The notes under the pieces were generated by a model, which saw only the letters and a program-made list of their open reading frames with translations, did no database searches and had not been told where the DNA came from. Made by a program: the position numbers and the translations under genes. From the NCBI GenBank assembly GCA_039888615.1, contig JBDQQS010000023.1: a stretch of DNA of 64,000 bases. One strand, given 5' to 3'. Below, in pieces: positions 53,010 to 61,910 of this stretch (the stretch's first letter is position 1; the number at the start of each line of letters is the position of its first letter). This DNA comes from Flavimaribacter sp039888615. GTDB taxonomy: Bacteria > Pseudomonadota > Alphaproteobacteria > Rhizobiales > Rhizobiaceae.

Positions 53010-53040
53010 TTGAACCTGCAGTTGCTAGAGGTCCTATCTT
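53010..53040 (+). promoter_or_regulatory. MerR-type promoter of the metal ATPase gene
   Basis: TTGAAC and TATCTT are separated by exactly 19 bases. The spacer contains ACCTGCAG-TTG-CTAGAGGT, a dyad of the kind bound by ZntR/CadR/PbrR/CueR regulators. The same CTAGAGGT half-site, two bases before the -10, occurs at 56870-56900 and 62564-62594. Metal-induced activation of the P1B ATPase is inferred. Confidence 0.8.
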
Positions 53041-53111
53041 GGAAGGACCAATCAGAGCCGACCGCGGAACGGTGAAACGCAACCTCAGCCGACGCGGGAC
53101 AGGAGACAACG

Positions 53112-55475
53112 ATGCTGACCGAAAAAGAACACGACCACGAACGTTCTCAGGGGCACGAGTGCAGGCGTTCTCACCCGCATGTGCATTCCCACGATCACGG
53201 AAATCGCGTGTGCTGCGGGCCCGATGCGCCAGAGGGTCCAGTGGTTACCGCCGGGCGCAGCTTTCAGGTCAACGGTCTCGACTGCGCCGAGGAAGTGGCA
53301 ATCCTGAACCGGGTGGTGGGGCCGGTGGTCGGCGGAGAGCAACATCTAGCCTTCGACGTGATCAACGGCCGCATGACGGTTCTGGACTCCGCTGGAACCG
53401 TCTCGGACGAGAAGATCATCAAAGCGGTTGCGGGAACCGGGATGGGCGCGCGACCTTGGAACGCCGACAATGCCGAGGCCGACCGCGCCGTGCAGCTAAG
53501 AAAACAGGCGCGGTTCACCGCGGTCAGTGGTGGCTTCTGGGCGGCAGGGTTCCTGTATCACGTTGTGGAGACCGGGCTGGGCGGTGCGCTGGGGCTGTTC
53601 GCGGGCCACGGCGAGGTGGCGATGCCGCTGGTCGAAGCAGGTCTGTTCGGCCTCGCTATCATATTCGGCGTCTGGCTGGTGGCGTCCAAGGCGTGGTCCT
53701 CGGCGCGGCGTCTGTCGCCGGACATGAACTTGCTGATGGTCATTGCCGTCGCCGGCGCCGTCGGCCTGGGCGAATATTTCGAGGCCGCGACCGTCGCCTT
53801 CTTCTTTGCACTGTCGCTCTATCTCGAAAGCTGGAGCGTGGGGCGCGCGCGCAACGCCGTCGCGGCGCTTCTCGATCTGGCGCCGGCCACGGCGCGGGTG
53901 ATCCGCAGCGACGGCACTGAGGCGGACGTGCCCGCGGCCGAGGTCGTCGTGGGCGACCGATTCGTAGTGCGCGGTGGCGACCGCATCCCGCTCGACGGCG
54001 AGGTGACGGAAGGGGCGGGTGCAGTCGATCAGGCCCCGATTACCGGCGAAAGCGCTCTGGTCCCCAAGGAGGCGGGTGACGAGGTTTATGCCGGTACCAT
54101 CAACGGCGAGGGCACGCTGACCGTGCGTGCTACCAAACCCGCATCGGACAGCACGCTGGCAAAGATCATCCGCATGGTCGGCGACGCGCATTCGCGCCGG
54201 GCACCGGTGGAGCAGTGGGTGTCGAAATTTGCTCGCATCTATACGCCGATAGTGATGGTAGCCGCCGTCGCCATCGCGCTGCTGCTGCCGCTCCTTCTCG
54301 GCGGCGCCTGGAACTACTGGTTCTACAACGCGCTCGTGCTGCTGGTCATCGCCTGCCCGTGCGCGCTGGTGATCTCGACGCCGGTCTCCATCGTGGCAGC
54401 GCTCACCGCCTCGGCGCGGGCCGGCGTGCTGATCAAGGGCGGCGCCTACGTCGAGGCCCCGGGAAGCACCACGGCGCTGGCACTCGACAAGACTGGCACG
54501 ATCACCGAAGGCAAGCCTGAAGTGGCCGCCGTGCATCCGCTGGGCGGCACGTCGGAAGCCGACCTGGTGGCCGTTGCCGCGTCGCTCGAGGCACGGTCGT
54601 CGCATCCGCTCGCGCAAGCCATCCTCGCCCATGCAGGCAAGGACGTGACCGCCGCCGAGGATACCCGCACCGTGCCGGGCCGTGGCCTCGAAGGCCGATT
54701 CCACGGTCGCACCGTCTGGCTCGGGTCTGACCGGTTCGCCACGGAAAAGGGCTTTGGCGCTGCAATCCCCGCAGACCTGCGCAACCGCATCGAGGCGGCG
54801 GGCGCCACCATGGTCGTCGTCGGCGACGACTCCGGCGTTCTGGGCCTGCTGGAACTGCGCGACCGAATCCGGCCGGATGCACGCGGCATTGTTGCGCAAC
54901 TGCACAAGCAGGGAGTGAAGAAGATCGTCATGCTTACCGGCGACAACGAGCGCACCGCCCGCGCCGTAGCCGCCGAGGTTGACCTCGACGAGGTCCGCGC
55001 CGAACTATTGCCCGAGGACAAGGTCAGCGCCATCGAGGAACTGGTAGCGACCCACGACATGGTCGCGATGATAGGTGACGGGGTAAACGACGCCCCGGCC
55101 ATGGCCCGCGCGCACTACGGAATTGCCATGGGTGCTGTTGGTTCGGACGCGGCGATCGAGACGGCGGATATCGCGCTGATGACTGATGACATCGGAAAAG
55201 TGCCATGGCTAATCGGCCATTCGCGGCGCACCATGTTCATCATCCACCAAAACATCGGTGTCTCGCTGGCAACCAAGGCTGTCTTCGTCGGTCTGACCGC
55301 CTTCGGCATGGCCTCGATGTGGGGCGCGATCGCTGCGGATGTCGGCGTTTCGCTGCTCGTGGTGGCAAACGCGCTACGTCTGCTTCGACCTAGCGCGGAG
55401 ACGATGTTTACGAGGAAGCGGCTGGGGGGCGCCGTCGATTCTATGGTTGTCGGCCGGATCACGCATGGTCACTAG
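53112..55475 (+). CDS. P1B-type heavy-metal-translocating ATPase (Zn/Cd/Pb type)
   Basis: This 787-residue protein has a histidine-rich N-terminus (ECRRSHPHVHSHDHG), then one degenerate metal-binding domain (VNGLDCAEEVAILNRVV). It has the CPC membrane motif IACPCALVIS, phosphorylation site DKTGTITEG, TGES, HP in SSHPLAQAIL and hinge GDGVNDAP. The metal-binding-domain sequence and CPC are as in ZntA/CadA. It exports Zn, Cd or Pb. AGGAG precedes the ATG, and the MerR-type promoter lies about 70 bases upstream. Confidence 0.93.
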   Translation: MLTEKEHDHERSQGHECRRSHPHVHSHDHGNRVCCGPDAPEGPVVTAGRSFQVNGLDCAEEVAILNRVVGPVVGGEQHLAFDVINGRMTVLDSAGTVSDEKIIKAVAGTGMGARPWNADNAEADRAVQLRKQARFTAVSGGFWAAGFLYHVVETGLGGALGLFAGHGEVAMPLVEAGLFGLAIIFGVWLVASKAWSSARRLSPDMNLLMVIAVAGAVGLGEYFEAATVAFFFALSLYLESWSVGRARNAVAALLDLAPATARVIRSDGTEADVPAAEVVVGDRFVVRGGDRIPLDGEVTEGAGAVDQAPITGESALVPKEAGDEVYAGTINGEGTLTVRATKPASDSTLAKIIRMVGDAHSRRAPVEQWVSKFARIYTPIVMVAAVAIALLLPLLLGGAWNYWFYNALVLLVIACPCALVISTPVSIVAALTASARAGVLIKGGAYVEAPGSTTALALDKTGTITEGKPEVAAVHPLGGTSEADLVAVAASLEARSSHPLAQAILAHAGKDVTAAEDTRTVPGRGLEGRFHGRTVWLGSDRFATEKGFGAAIPADLRNRIEAAGATMVVVGDDSGVLGLLELRDRIRPDARGIVAQLHKQGVKKIVMLTGDNERTARAVAAEVDLDEVRAELLPEDKVSAIEELVATHDMVAMIGDGVNDAPAMARAHYGIAMGAVGSDAAIETADIALMTDDIGKVPWLIGHSRRTMFIIHQNIGVSLATKAVFVGLTAFGMASMWGAIAADVGVSLLVVANALRLLRPSAETMFTRKRLGGAVDSMVVGRITHGH

Positions 55476-55585
55476 GAGCGGCGGCGGCCAGATAGATCGC
55501 CTATCATGCGACCAAGGGACCTTTGATTTAACGACTCATTAAGGTTAACGACCCAAGGTGCTCGGGAGGGATTCGAAAGGATAGC

Positions 55586-56599
55586 ATGCAGGGGCGCAGC
55601 CAAAAACGACGCTTCCGGTCGGGAAACCTCACGAAAGCCGTTTTGGCCCTGATCTGCCTGGTCGTTGGCACGGCGGGAACAGGATCTGCAGTAAATCCGG
55701 TAGGGCGCGCTCCCCACATCGTGCCGAACGAATTCGTCTTCGAGGACCAGTCGAACCGTGCTCGGCATGTTTCCGACGAGCCGCACGTGGTACGAGGCGA
55801 CAAGCGGGACAGGGTGTCTGCTGGAGCGCGTAAACCCCAATTGGCCCAAGTTGCATTGAGCCTTCGGTTAGGATTGGGTCCCCTGGCGGTCAACGCGCAG
55901 CGCATGGCGCCGTTTGGCGCGATCGACGCGGAACAATCGACGAAGCGAATGCTTTCTCACAACGCCGAAATGGATCGGCTTGCAGGCGTCCCGGCAAAGC
56001 TGGTCGATCTGGTGACCAATGACGGCGCGGATATCTTAGCGACGGCGTACGCGCCAACTGATCCCTTCCACGACCCTTCATCCCCCTTTGATGCGCTACT
56101 CGGAACCAAGCGGAATGGACGGTTCGTGCCTCCTGTTGTTGAGGGAGACCACGTATGGATGAAGGACCCTTTGCCGCCGAAGGTCTTCTCTTCCGATGAA
56201 CAGAAGTGCCTGTCGACCGCCATTTATTTCGAGGCCCGGGGAGAAAGTCTGAAAGGGCAGGCGGCGGTAGCACAAGTGATCCTGAACAGGGTGCGCAATC
56301 CCGCATACCCTAATGAAGTGTGTAAGGTCGTTTATCAGAACGCCAGTTGGCTTAACCGATGCCAGTTTTCGTTCGCTTGTGACGGCGTTCCCGAGCGCAT
56401 CGTCAACCGTCGTGCCTATCGAACCGCCCGCGAAGTGGCTATGGCCGTGACCGGGGGAAAGATCTTCCTGCGGGACGTTGGCTCATCGACGCACTACAAT
56501 GCGACCTACGTCAGTCCCGAATGGGCTGATGGGATGGAAGAGATGACGCAAATCGGTAGCCACATCTTTTACCGAACATACAACGGCGGTTGGAGCTGA
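55586..56599 (+). CDS. SleB-type cell wall hydrolase
   Basis: This 337-residue protein has one N-terminal membrane or signal helix (AVLALICLVVGTAGTGSA), a low-complexity middle, and a C-terminal Hydrolase_2 domain (LSTAIYFEARGESLKGQAAV, then QVILNRVRNPAYPNEVCKVV). Its end is STHYNATYVSPEWADGM. The E in YFEARGE is the expected catalytic residue of this transglycosylase-like family. It is typical of Rhizobiales, where it remodels peptidoglycan. It is downstream of the ATPase but 110 bases away and probably has its own promoter. Confidence 0.88.
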   Translation: MQGRSQKRRFRSGNLTKAVLALICLVVGTAGTGSAVNPVGRAPHIVPNEFVFEDQSNRARHVSDEPHVVRGDKRDRVSAGARKPQLAQVALSLRLGLGPLAVNAQRMAPFGAIDAEQSTKRMLSHNAEMDRLAGVPAKLVDLVTNDGADILATAYAPTDPFHDPSSPFDALLGTKRNGRFVPPVVEGDHVWMKDPLPPKVFSSDEQKCLSTAIYFEARGESLKGQAAVAQVILNRVRNPAYPNEVCKVVYQNASWLNRCQFSFACDGVPERIVNRRAYRTAREVAMAVTGGKIFLRDVGSSTHYNATYVSPEWADGMEEMTQIGSHIFYRTYNGGWS

Positions 56600-56869
56600 G
56601 TACGGCCCCAACTATCCTTAGCGGTCCAGGCTCATGGAGATCGGGTCGAGGATCGTTTCCCGCAAGTCTGGGCGATCGCCTGCTCAACTGTTCCGTAGTT
56701 CTCCAAATCGTCCACTCAACTTTTCAATTCCGAATTCGGCAGAGCAACCGGAACTGAGCGGATCTTTCTCGGGAACCATAGCACCGCGGGAGCGCCGGCT
56801 GAACTCGCCACCCGACGCGACGTATTCGCTAAAGGTCTGGCGGGCTGAAAAAGGTCGCACCGCGGATAC
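56600..56869. other. Intergenic region before the Cox11 promoter
   Basis: Together with the promoter and leader this makes a 423-base gap. A 79-residue frame at 56634-56873 has no recognisable signature and is probably noncoding. Confidence 0.45.
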
Positions 56870-56900
56870 TTGAACCTAAAGGCACTAGAGGTTGTACGAT
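56870..56900 (+). promoter_or_regulatory. MerR-type promoter of the copper-delivery cassette
   Basis: TTGAAC and TACGAT are separated by 19 bases. The spacer holds ACCTAAAG-GCA-CTAGAGGT, nearly the same operator as at 53010-53040, again with CTAGAGGT two bases before the -10. It should drive the Cox11-SCO-PCuAC genes. Confidence 0.8.
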
Positions 56901-57022
56901 CCTCTTCGGGTTCCGAGGCGTCAACGAAGGGACTCGCAACTCTGCTGCGTCAAAGCGGCGCGCGTGGTGGTGTCGCGTTGAACGAAATGCTGGAGCGCGA
57001 AACGATTGCAAGAGAATGATTA

Positions 57023-57681
57023 TTGAGTTGGACCGATGACACTTTACGCGGCAAGAACATACGCGTGCTCACCCTCAGTGTAACGCTATTGGGGGCCATG
57101 ACCGGCTTGGTGGCCTACTCGCCCTACCAGATGTTCTGCGACCTGACCGGCTACGGCGGAACGGTACAGCGCGCTGTTGCGAAGCAACCGTCCGTCACAA
57201 CCACAGACGAAACTGTCAAAGTTCATTTCGACGCCAATGTTGCGCCAGGCCTGCCTTGGGAGTTTCGCCCCGAGCAACGAAGCGTCGAAACCCGCTTCGG
57301 GGAGCCGACAAGGGTTTACTACTACGCTGAGAACAAGTCCGACGAAACGATCGTCGCGGCGCGACGTTCAATGTCACCCCGTACCCAACGGCGCCATACT
57401 TCTTCAAGATTGAGTGCTTCTGCTTCACGGAAGAAAAACTCGGGCCCGGCGAGAGCGCGAGAATGCCGCTCGTCCTCTACCTCGACGGGCAGATGCTGAA
57501 GGACAAGAACGCGAAAATGTTCCGCGAGGTCACGCTTTCCTACACCTTCTTCAGGCAAAAGGATTTATCGAGCGAGGAAATCGACGCTGCTCGCGATCTG
57601 AAGGCTGGCTCCGAAGCAACCGACGCAAGGCTGGATGGTGCCCGCTCGGTGGAATTCGAGAATGACGCGCCGAGACGATGA
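57023..57681 (+). pseudogene. ctaG: Cytochrome c oxidase assembly protein Cox11/CtaG, frameshifted
   Basis: A TTG start leads into a membrane helix and TGLVAYSPYQMFCDLTGYGG, the standard Cox11 N-terminus, then LPWEFRPEQRSVETRFGEP. Near 57360 the frame breaks. The -1 frame continues with ATFNVTPYPTAPYFFKIECF, then the copper-binding CFCFTEE and PLVLYLDGQMLKDKN to the stop at 57681. A one-base deletion explains the break. All functional residues are retained, so an assembly error is possible. The stop overlaps the SCO start. Confidence 0.78.
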
Positions 57682-58358
57682 GGAGCAGGGGTTTGAGAGT
57701 CGTCTGGGGTTGTCTCGCAGCCGTCGCTTTGACGCTGGCGGTTGCCCTCGGTGCTGCATACGTAATGCGCGGCTCTTCGCCGGGCTTGATGGTCGACCAG
57801 CCGAAACAGGAAATCTTTGCCGAGCCGGGTTCAGTCCCCATCGGCGGACAATTTTCACTCGAGGATCATACGGGCGAACCCGTCACCAACGACGACTTCG
57901 CCGGAAAGCTGCGCCTCATCTTTTTCGGCTTCACGAACTGTCCCGACATATGTCCGACTACGTTGGCCGAAATCGCGCGAACTATCGAACTGTTGAAGGA
58001 CGATGCCGATGCCGTGGCATATCTTTTCGTAACCCTCGATCCGGAGCGCGACACGCCAGATGTCATGGCTGAGTATGTGAAGGCATTCGACAGGGGCATC
58101 ACCGGTCTGACCGGGACGGTTGATCAGGTCGACGCAATGGCGGACACATACCGGGTGGCGTTTGAGAAGATCGGAATGGACGGCGAAGCCTTTCAGGGCA
58201 GCGGCGACTACCTAGTAAGCCATCAAGGCAACACATATCTGATGTCGAAATCCGGTGAGTATCTTACACATTTCAGCTACGGCACTGCTCTGGAGGAGAT
58301 GGCCGGGACGATCCGCGAGGCTATAGCCAGATTCGGCGATGCGGATGGGGAGACATGA
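57678..58358 (+). CDS. SCO1/SenC-family copper chaperone
   Basis: This 226-residue membrane-anchored thioredoxin-fold protein has an N-terminal helix (VVWGCLAAVALTLAVALGAA), the copper-binding FTNCPDICPTTLAEI, and a C-terminal VSHQGNTYLM with the conserved histidine. SCO proteins deliver copper to the CuA site of cytochrome oxidase or act as thiol reductants. The ATG overlaps the Cox11 stop (ATGA), and its own stop overlaps the PCuAC gene, so the cassette is one operon. Confidence 0.93.
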   Translation: MRSRGLRVVWGCLAAVALTLAVALGAAYVMRGSSPGLMVDQPKQEIFAEPGSVPIGGQFSLEDHTGEPVTNDDFAGKLRLIFFGFTNCPDICPTTLAEIARTIELLKDDADAVAYLFVTLDPERDTPDVMAEYVKAFDRGITGLTGTVDQVDAMADTYRVAFEKIGMDGEAFQGSGDYLVSHQGNTYLMSKSGEYLTHFSYGTALEEMAGTIREAIARFGDADGET

Positions 58359-58822
58359 CCGTGCGCGTGCATCCTATCGGTTTGCTGAGCTTGTTTGTGC
58401 TTGCGCTCGCGATTCCGGCGCGGGGACAGGATAAAGCCGCCATCTCGGTCCAGCAGCCGTGGGCGCGCGCCTCCATCTTGGCCTCGCGACCTGCAGCGGC
58501 CTATTTGACCATCCTGAACAAAGATGACCGCGCCGCCACTCTCGTTGCGCTGGAGACTCCCGTCGCAGGCCGCGCGGAGGTTCACCGCACGGTCAAGCAA
58601 GGCGATGTCATGAAGATAGTGCCGGCGGGACCGATCGAGGTGCCTGCCGGCGGGAGCGTTGGCATGGAGCCGGGCGGGTATCATGTCATGCTCATGGATC
58701 TGGAGCGGCCGATTGAGAAGGGAGAGATATTCACGCCTACGCTGCGTTTTGCGAATACATCTCCAATCGCGGTTTCCGTACCGGTTTTAGGACCAGGCGC
58801 CAGAGGACCGGAGGACGATTAG
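58355..58822 (+). CDS. PCuAC-type periplasmic copper chaperone
   Basis: This 155-residue protein has a signal peptide (LLSLFVLALAIPARGQ) and the PCuAC copper-binding pattern H-x10-M-x21-H-x-M: H in AEVHRTVKQGDVMKIV, and M and H in SVGMEPGGYHVML. It transfers Cu(I) to SCO or directly to the CuA subunit. It overlaps the SCO gene by four bases (ATGA). The family length is about 150 residues, as here. Confidence 0.92.
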   Translation: MTVRVHPIGLLSLFVLALAIPARGQDKAAISVQQPWARASILASRPAAAYLTILNKDDRAATLVALETPVAGRAEVHRTVKQGDVMKIVPAGPIEVPAGGSVGMEPGGYHVMLMDLERPIEKGEIFTPTLRFANTSPIAVSVPVLGPGARGPEDD

Positions 58823-59324
58823 GTGGCGGTGATGGAATTTTGGCACACGGTGGCCCGCAGTGGCGGAGCGTGGTTCAAAAAGGCGGGTCCCGGCGCTAGC
58901 GGCGGGTCTCGTCTTTGTGCTCCAGCAGACGCCCTCCGAAACTCTGGCGCACAGCTACAAGCTCGACGATATCGCGGTCGGTCACGTCTGGGCATCTCCA
59001 CCCGAGGAGGGTGCCGGGGGTATCGCGGTGTACGGCCCGATCCTCAATCGTGGCGACAAGAGCGCGCGGCTCGTCGGAGCCTCGAGCCCGGTGGCTGAGG
59101 AGGTTCGCTTTCGCATTTCCAAGGACGGCGACGTGGGCTGGCTTGAATACATCGAGTTGCGCCCAAATAAGCCGGTTTCACTTGCCGCTTGGCGAGAACA
59201 CATCTGGTTGTCCGGAATCCGCGACTCCATCGAGCGAGGCGACAGCTTCGAATTGATCCTGGACTTCGGGGATGCAGGTAAGCTGCCGGTCAAAATCGTG
59301 GTTGAAGACGAGGGTGGACATTAG
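58823..59324 (+). pseudogene. PCuAC-related protein, possibly frameshifted at its N-terminus
   Basis: The intact part (GTG at 58860 onward) has signal-peptide-like PALAAGLVFVLQQTPSETLAH, then a PCuAC-like fold (LDDIAVGHVWASPP, then GGIAVYGPILNRGDKSARLV) and a late LAAWREHIWLSGI. Canonical methionine ligands are mostly missing, so copper binding is doubtful. A better start is the GTG at 58823, with GGAGG upstream, directly after the previous stop; it requires a one-base insertion near the AAAAA run at about 58877. Last gene of the cassette. Confidence 0.55.
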
Positions 59325-59369
59325 CGCGAACTGTTCACGCGTAACTGCGGTCGACGGGAAATCCGGCGA

Positions 59370-60425
59370 CTAATTGCCTTCGGAAATCAGCTTCACGATG
59401 GCGTTAGCGTCGGGGGCGGCGCCCATAATGAGAGCCGAAGCGCGATTGCGCTGCCATGGTCTGCCCACGAAGAACAAGTTCGGGACTGGCGACACGCCGT
59501 TCGTGTGGGCGAAGGAGCCGTCCGGGTTCTTTGCGATCGGAATCTGCACCCAATCGCTATCATCGCGGTAGCCAACGGCCCAGATGACGGAGCCAATTTC
59601 AGCCTCGCCGCCGTCAGCAAATTTCGCGATCGTTCCCGCAGCTTCAGTGAGACGGGGTTTCAGTCGAACGCCCTTGCGTGCGAGGCTGTCGAGGTTGCGC
59701 TCGCGATCGGGAAACGGATCGGTCCGCCGCATCAGCCGCCCGACAGCCGAGTCTGCAGGCGCACGCATGAGCCCAGACCAATGGAGCCACCACCAGATGC
59801 TCTTTCCCAGCAGGCGTTCTGGGAACAGCTTGCGCGGCCTCCCCGCCGCAAGCAAGGTCGGGCGACTGGGGACAAGCTCGGCGGCAATGTCACGCCCGCT
59901 TGCGCCGTCACCAACGATCAGTACCACCTCGTCGGGCACCGAGGCCGGATCGCGATAGGTCTCGGCAGTCAACTGCGTCACCGCACTCCCGAAGCCTGCG
60001 GCTATTTTCGGGACGAGAGGAACCTGAAATCCGCCCGTCGCGACAACGACATGCGTGGCTGCCAGGACCTCGCCACTCTCCAAAGTGGCCTCGAATTCCC
60101 CGCTAAGCGATCGCTGCAGCTTGGCAACGCGTGAATTCAGCCGCAACGGCAGATTGAACAGACGCGCATACGCTTCAAGGTAGTCGGCGAACTCGTCGCG
60201 AGTCGGATAAAGTTCGCGGTTGCCCGGCATGATCGCTCCCGGCAACGCGCTGAACCGGCGCGGCGTGAACAGCGTCAGCGACGTATATCTCCTTCGCCAG
60301 CTGTCTCCGATGCGGTCGTTGCCGTCGACGATAACGAACGGAATGCCCGCCTGGCGTAGGTGGTAACCCGTTGCCAGCCCGGCCTGACCGGCACCGACGA
60401 CCAGCACGAAAGGAGGCTTTGTCAA
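59370..60425 (-). CDS. Flavin-dependent monooxygenase/oxidoreductase
   Basis: A TTG start at 60425 overlapping the L,D-transpeptidase stop (TTGA) gives 351 residues. It has an FAD-binding VLVVGAGQAGLATGYHL, then a second Rossmann site VVLIVGDGASGRDIAAEL and the late VIWAVGYRDD. These are the features of flavin-containing or CzcO-like monooxygenases. CzcO-like proteins often accompany zinc/cadmium genes. The upstream open frame has no similarity. It is the last gene of the DsbA-PpiC-LdtA-type operon. Confidence 0.85.
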   Translation of the reverse strand: MTKPPFVLVVGAGQAGLATGYHLRQAGIPFVIVDGNDRIGDSWRRRYTSLTLFTPRRFSALPGAIMPGNRELYPTRDEFADYLEAYARLFNLPLRLNSRVAKLQRSLSGEFEATLESGEVLAATHVVVATGGFQVPLVPKIAAGFGSAVTQLTAETYRDPASVPDEVVLIVGDGASGRDIAAELVPSRPTLLAAGRPRKLFPERLLGKSIWWWLHWSGLMRAPADSAVGRLMRRTDPFPDRERNLDSLARKGVRLKPRLTEAAGTIAKFADGGEAEIGSVIWAVGYRDDSDWVQIPIAKNPDGSFAHTNGVSPVPNLFFVGRPWQRNRASALIMGAAPDANAIVKLISEGN

Positions 60426-60982
60426 TCGACAACGACCTTTGCTCCAACAGGGACGCGCTCGAACAGGTCTTCGACATGTTCGTTCAGCATTCGGAAGCAC
60501 CCGTTGGACACGGCTTTGCCGATCGACGATGGTTCGGTGGTGCCGTGGATGCGGTACAAAGTGTCCTGGCCGTCGCGATAGAGGTATAGCGCGCGTGAAC
60601 CGAGCGGATTGTTCGGACCGCCCGGGACACCATCCGCATATCGCGCATATTTTCCGGGATTGCGTCTGATCATATCGTCGGTCGGACGCCAGCTGGGCCA
60701 CTTCGCCTTGCGGCCGATTTCCGCAGTGCCGGAAAAGGCGAGACCTGCCCGGCCGACCCCTATCCCGTAGCGTCGAGCGATATTCTTCGACTCGATCAGA
60801 TAGAGGAAGCGGTTCGCCGTATCGACCACGATCGTACCGACAGGATAATCCCGTGTAAAGTCGACCTTTTGCGGCAGGAATTGTGGGTCAAGCGCAGGGC
60901 CTGTTTCCGGTTGAGCCGCCGCGCCTTGCACAACGGCGAGCAGCGCGAAAGAGGTGAGCAGGAATTGCCTTCGATTGAGCAT
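60422..60982 (-). CDS. L,D-transpeptidase (YkuD family), Tat/Sec exported
   Basis: This 186-residue protein has a signal (RRQFLLTSFALLAVVQGAAAQ) and the YkuD active-site motif IHGTTEPSSIGKAVSNGCFRM with nucleophile C. Typical upstream segments are GTIVVDTANRFLYLI and WPSWRPTDDMIRRNP. It cross-links peptidoglycan or attaches proteins to it. A second, related enzyme is encoded at 62607-63320. It lies 32 bases after PpiC in the same operon. Confidence 0.93.
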   Translation of the reverse strand: MLNRRQFLLTSFALLAVVQGAAAQPETGPALDPQFLPQKVDFTRDYPVGTIVVDTANRFLYLIESKNIARRYGIGVGRAGLAFSGTAEIGRKAKWPSWRPTDDMIRRNPGKYARYADGVPGGPNNPLGSRALYLYRDGQDTLYRIHGTTEPSSIGKAVSNGCFRMLNEHVEDLFERVPVGAKVVVD

Positions 60983-61014
60983 GATGTCCCCCCTGAATTG
61001 CTAGTGAAATGCGG

Positions 61015-61899
61015 TTAGTGGTCGTGACCGTCGTCCTCAGCTGGCGGCGTCACGTCCGGCACCAGTTTTTCGACTTGGGCTTTTGCCCGAAGCTCCCCGA
61101 TGATGCGCTGCTGCTCCGCCGCCTGTAGCGATTGACGCATCTGAGGTGCAACGGTCTCGAACTCCGGCGCTGGCTGCTGCCGCCTCTCCTCAACCTTCAG
61201 CACATGGAAGCCAAAGGAACTGCGGACCGGCTTAGCAGTGTATTCGCCGTCCTGTAGGTTCGCGACAGCCGCGTCGATCTCTGGAAGCGACTGGCCGGTG
61301 GCGACGAAACCCAGATCGCCCCCTTTCGGCTTCGAGACCACGTCCTTGGAATGTTCGCGCGCGAGAGCGGCGAAGTCCTCCCCGCCATTCAGTGCCTCGA
61401 TGACCGCCGTCGCAGCCTCTTTGGCATCCAGGAGGATGTGCCGAATCCGCGTTTCCTCGACGCGGGGCATACGCGCGATCTGCGCCTCGTAGGCGGTCCT
61501 CACAGCCTCTTCCGTTACAGACGCAGTGATCTGTTCGCCGATGAAAGCGGAACGCAGCGTCTGCTCTTCGAGGAAGGCCATTTTCCGCTTGAAGGACTCT
61601 TCGCCGGCAATTCCCCGTTCTCGCGCTTCGTTTGCGACGATGCGCAGGTCTATCAGTGCATCGATGAGAACCGACCGCCTTGCATCATCGGGCATGGAGC
61701 CCAGTTGCTGCGCGTACATCTCTTCGGCAACCGCCAGCTCCGACGCTGTGATGTCCTGGCCGTCGACACGCGCCACAATCTCCTCCTGCTGAGCAAGGAC
61801 GGAGGGACTGGCCGTCATGGCCGCAGCGAATACGATTGTTGCAGCAATCATGCCGCGCCATGCGGAGCCGAATCCGGAAATGGTAATCGTCTCGTGCAT
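61015..61899 (-). CDS. Periplasmic peptidyl-prolyl isomerase (PpiC/SurA-like)
   Basis: This 294-residue protein has an N-terminal signal (MIAATIVFAAAMTASPSVLA), a SurA-like helical domain, and a parvulin domain: IRHILLDAKEAATAVIEAL, then FAALAREHSKDVVSKPKGGDLGF and SSFGFHVLKVEER. A histidine-rich end (EDDGHDH) might bind metal. It folds secreted proteins. It starts 11 bases after DsbA, so both act in envelope protein folding and are probably induced together. Confidence 0.92.
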   Translation of the reverse strand: MHETITISGFGSAWRGMIAATIVFAAAMTASPSVLAQQEEIVARVDGQDITASELAVAEEMYAQQLGSMPDDARRSVLIDALIDLRIVANEARERGIAGEESFKRKMAFLEEQTLRSAFIGEQITASVTEEAVRTAYEAQIARMPRVEETRIRHILLDAKEAATAVIEALNGGEDFAALAREHSKDVVSKPKGGDLGFVATGQSLPEIDAAVANLQDGEYTAKPVRSSFGFHVLKVEERRQQPAPEFETVAPQMRQSLQAAEQQRIIGELRAKAQVEKLVPDVTPPAEDDGHDH

Positions 61900-61910
61900 T
61901 TGTCCGCTCC

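Noticed and set aside
53496..54905. 469-residue minus-strand frame within the P1B ATPase
   Set aside because: Antisense shadow; the plus strand encodes all P-type ATPase motifs.
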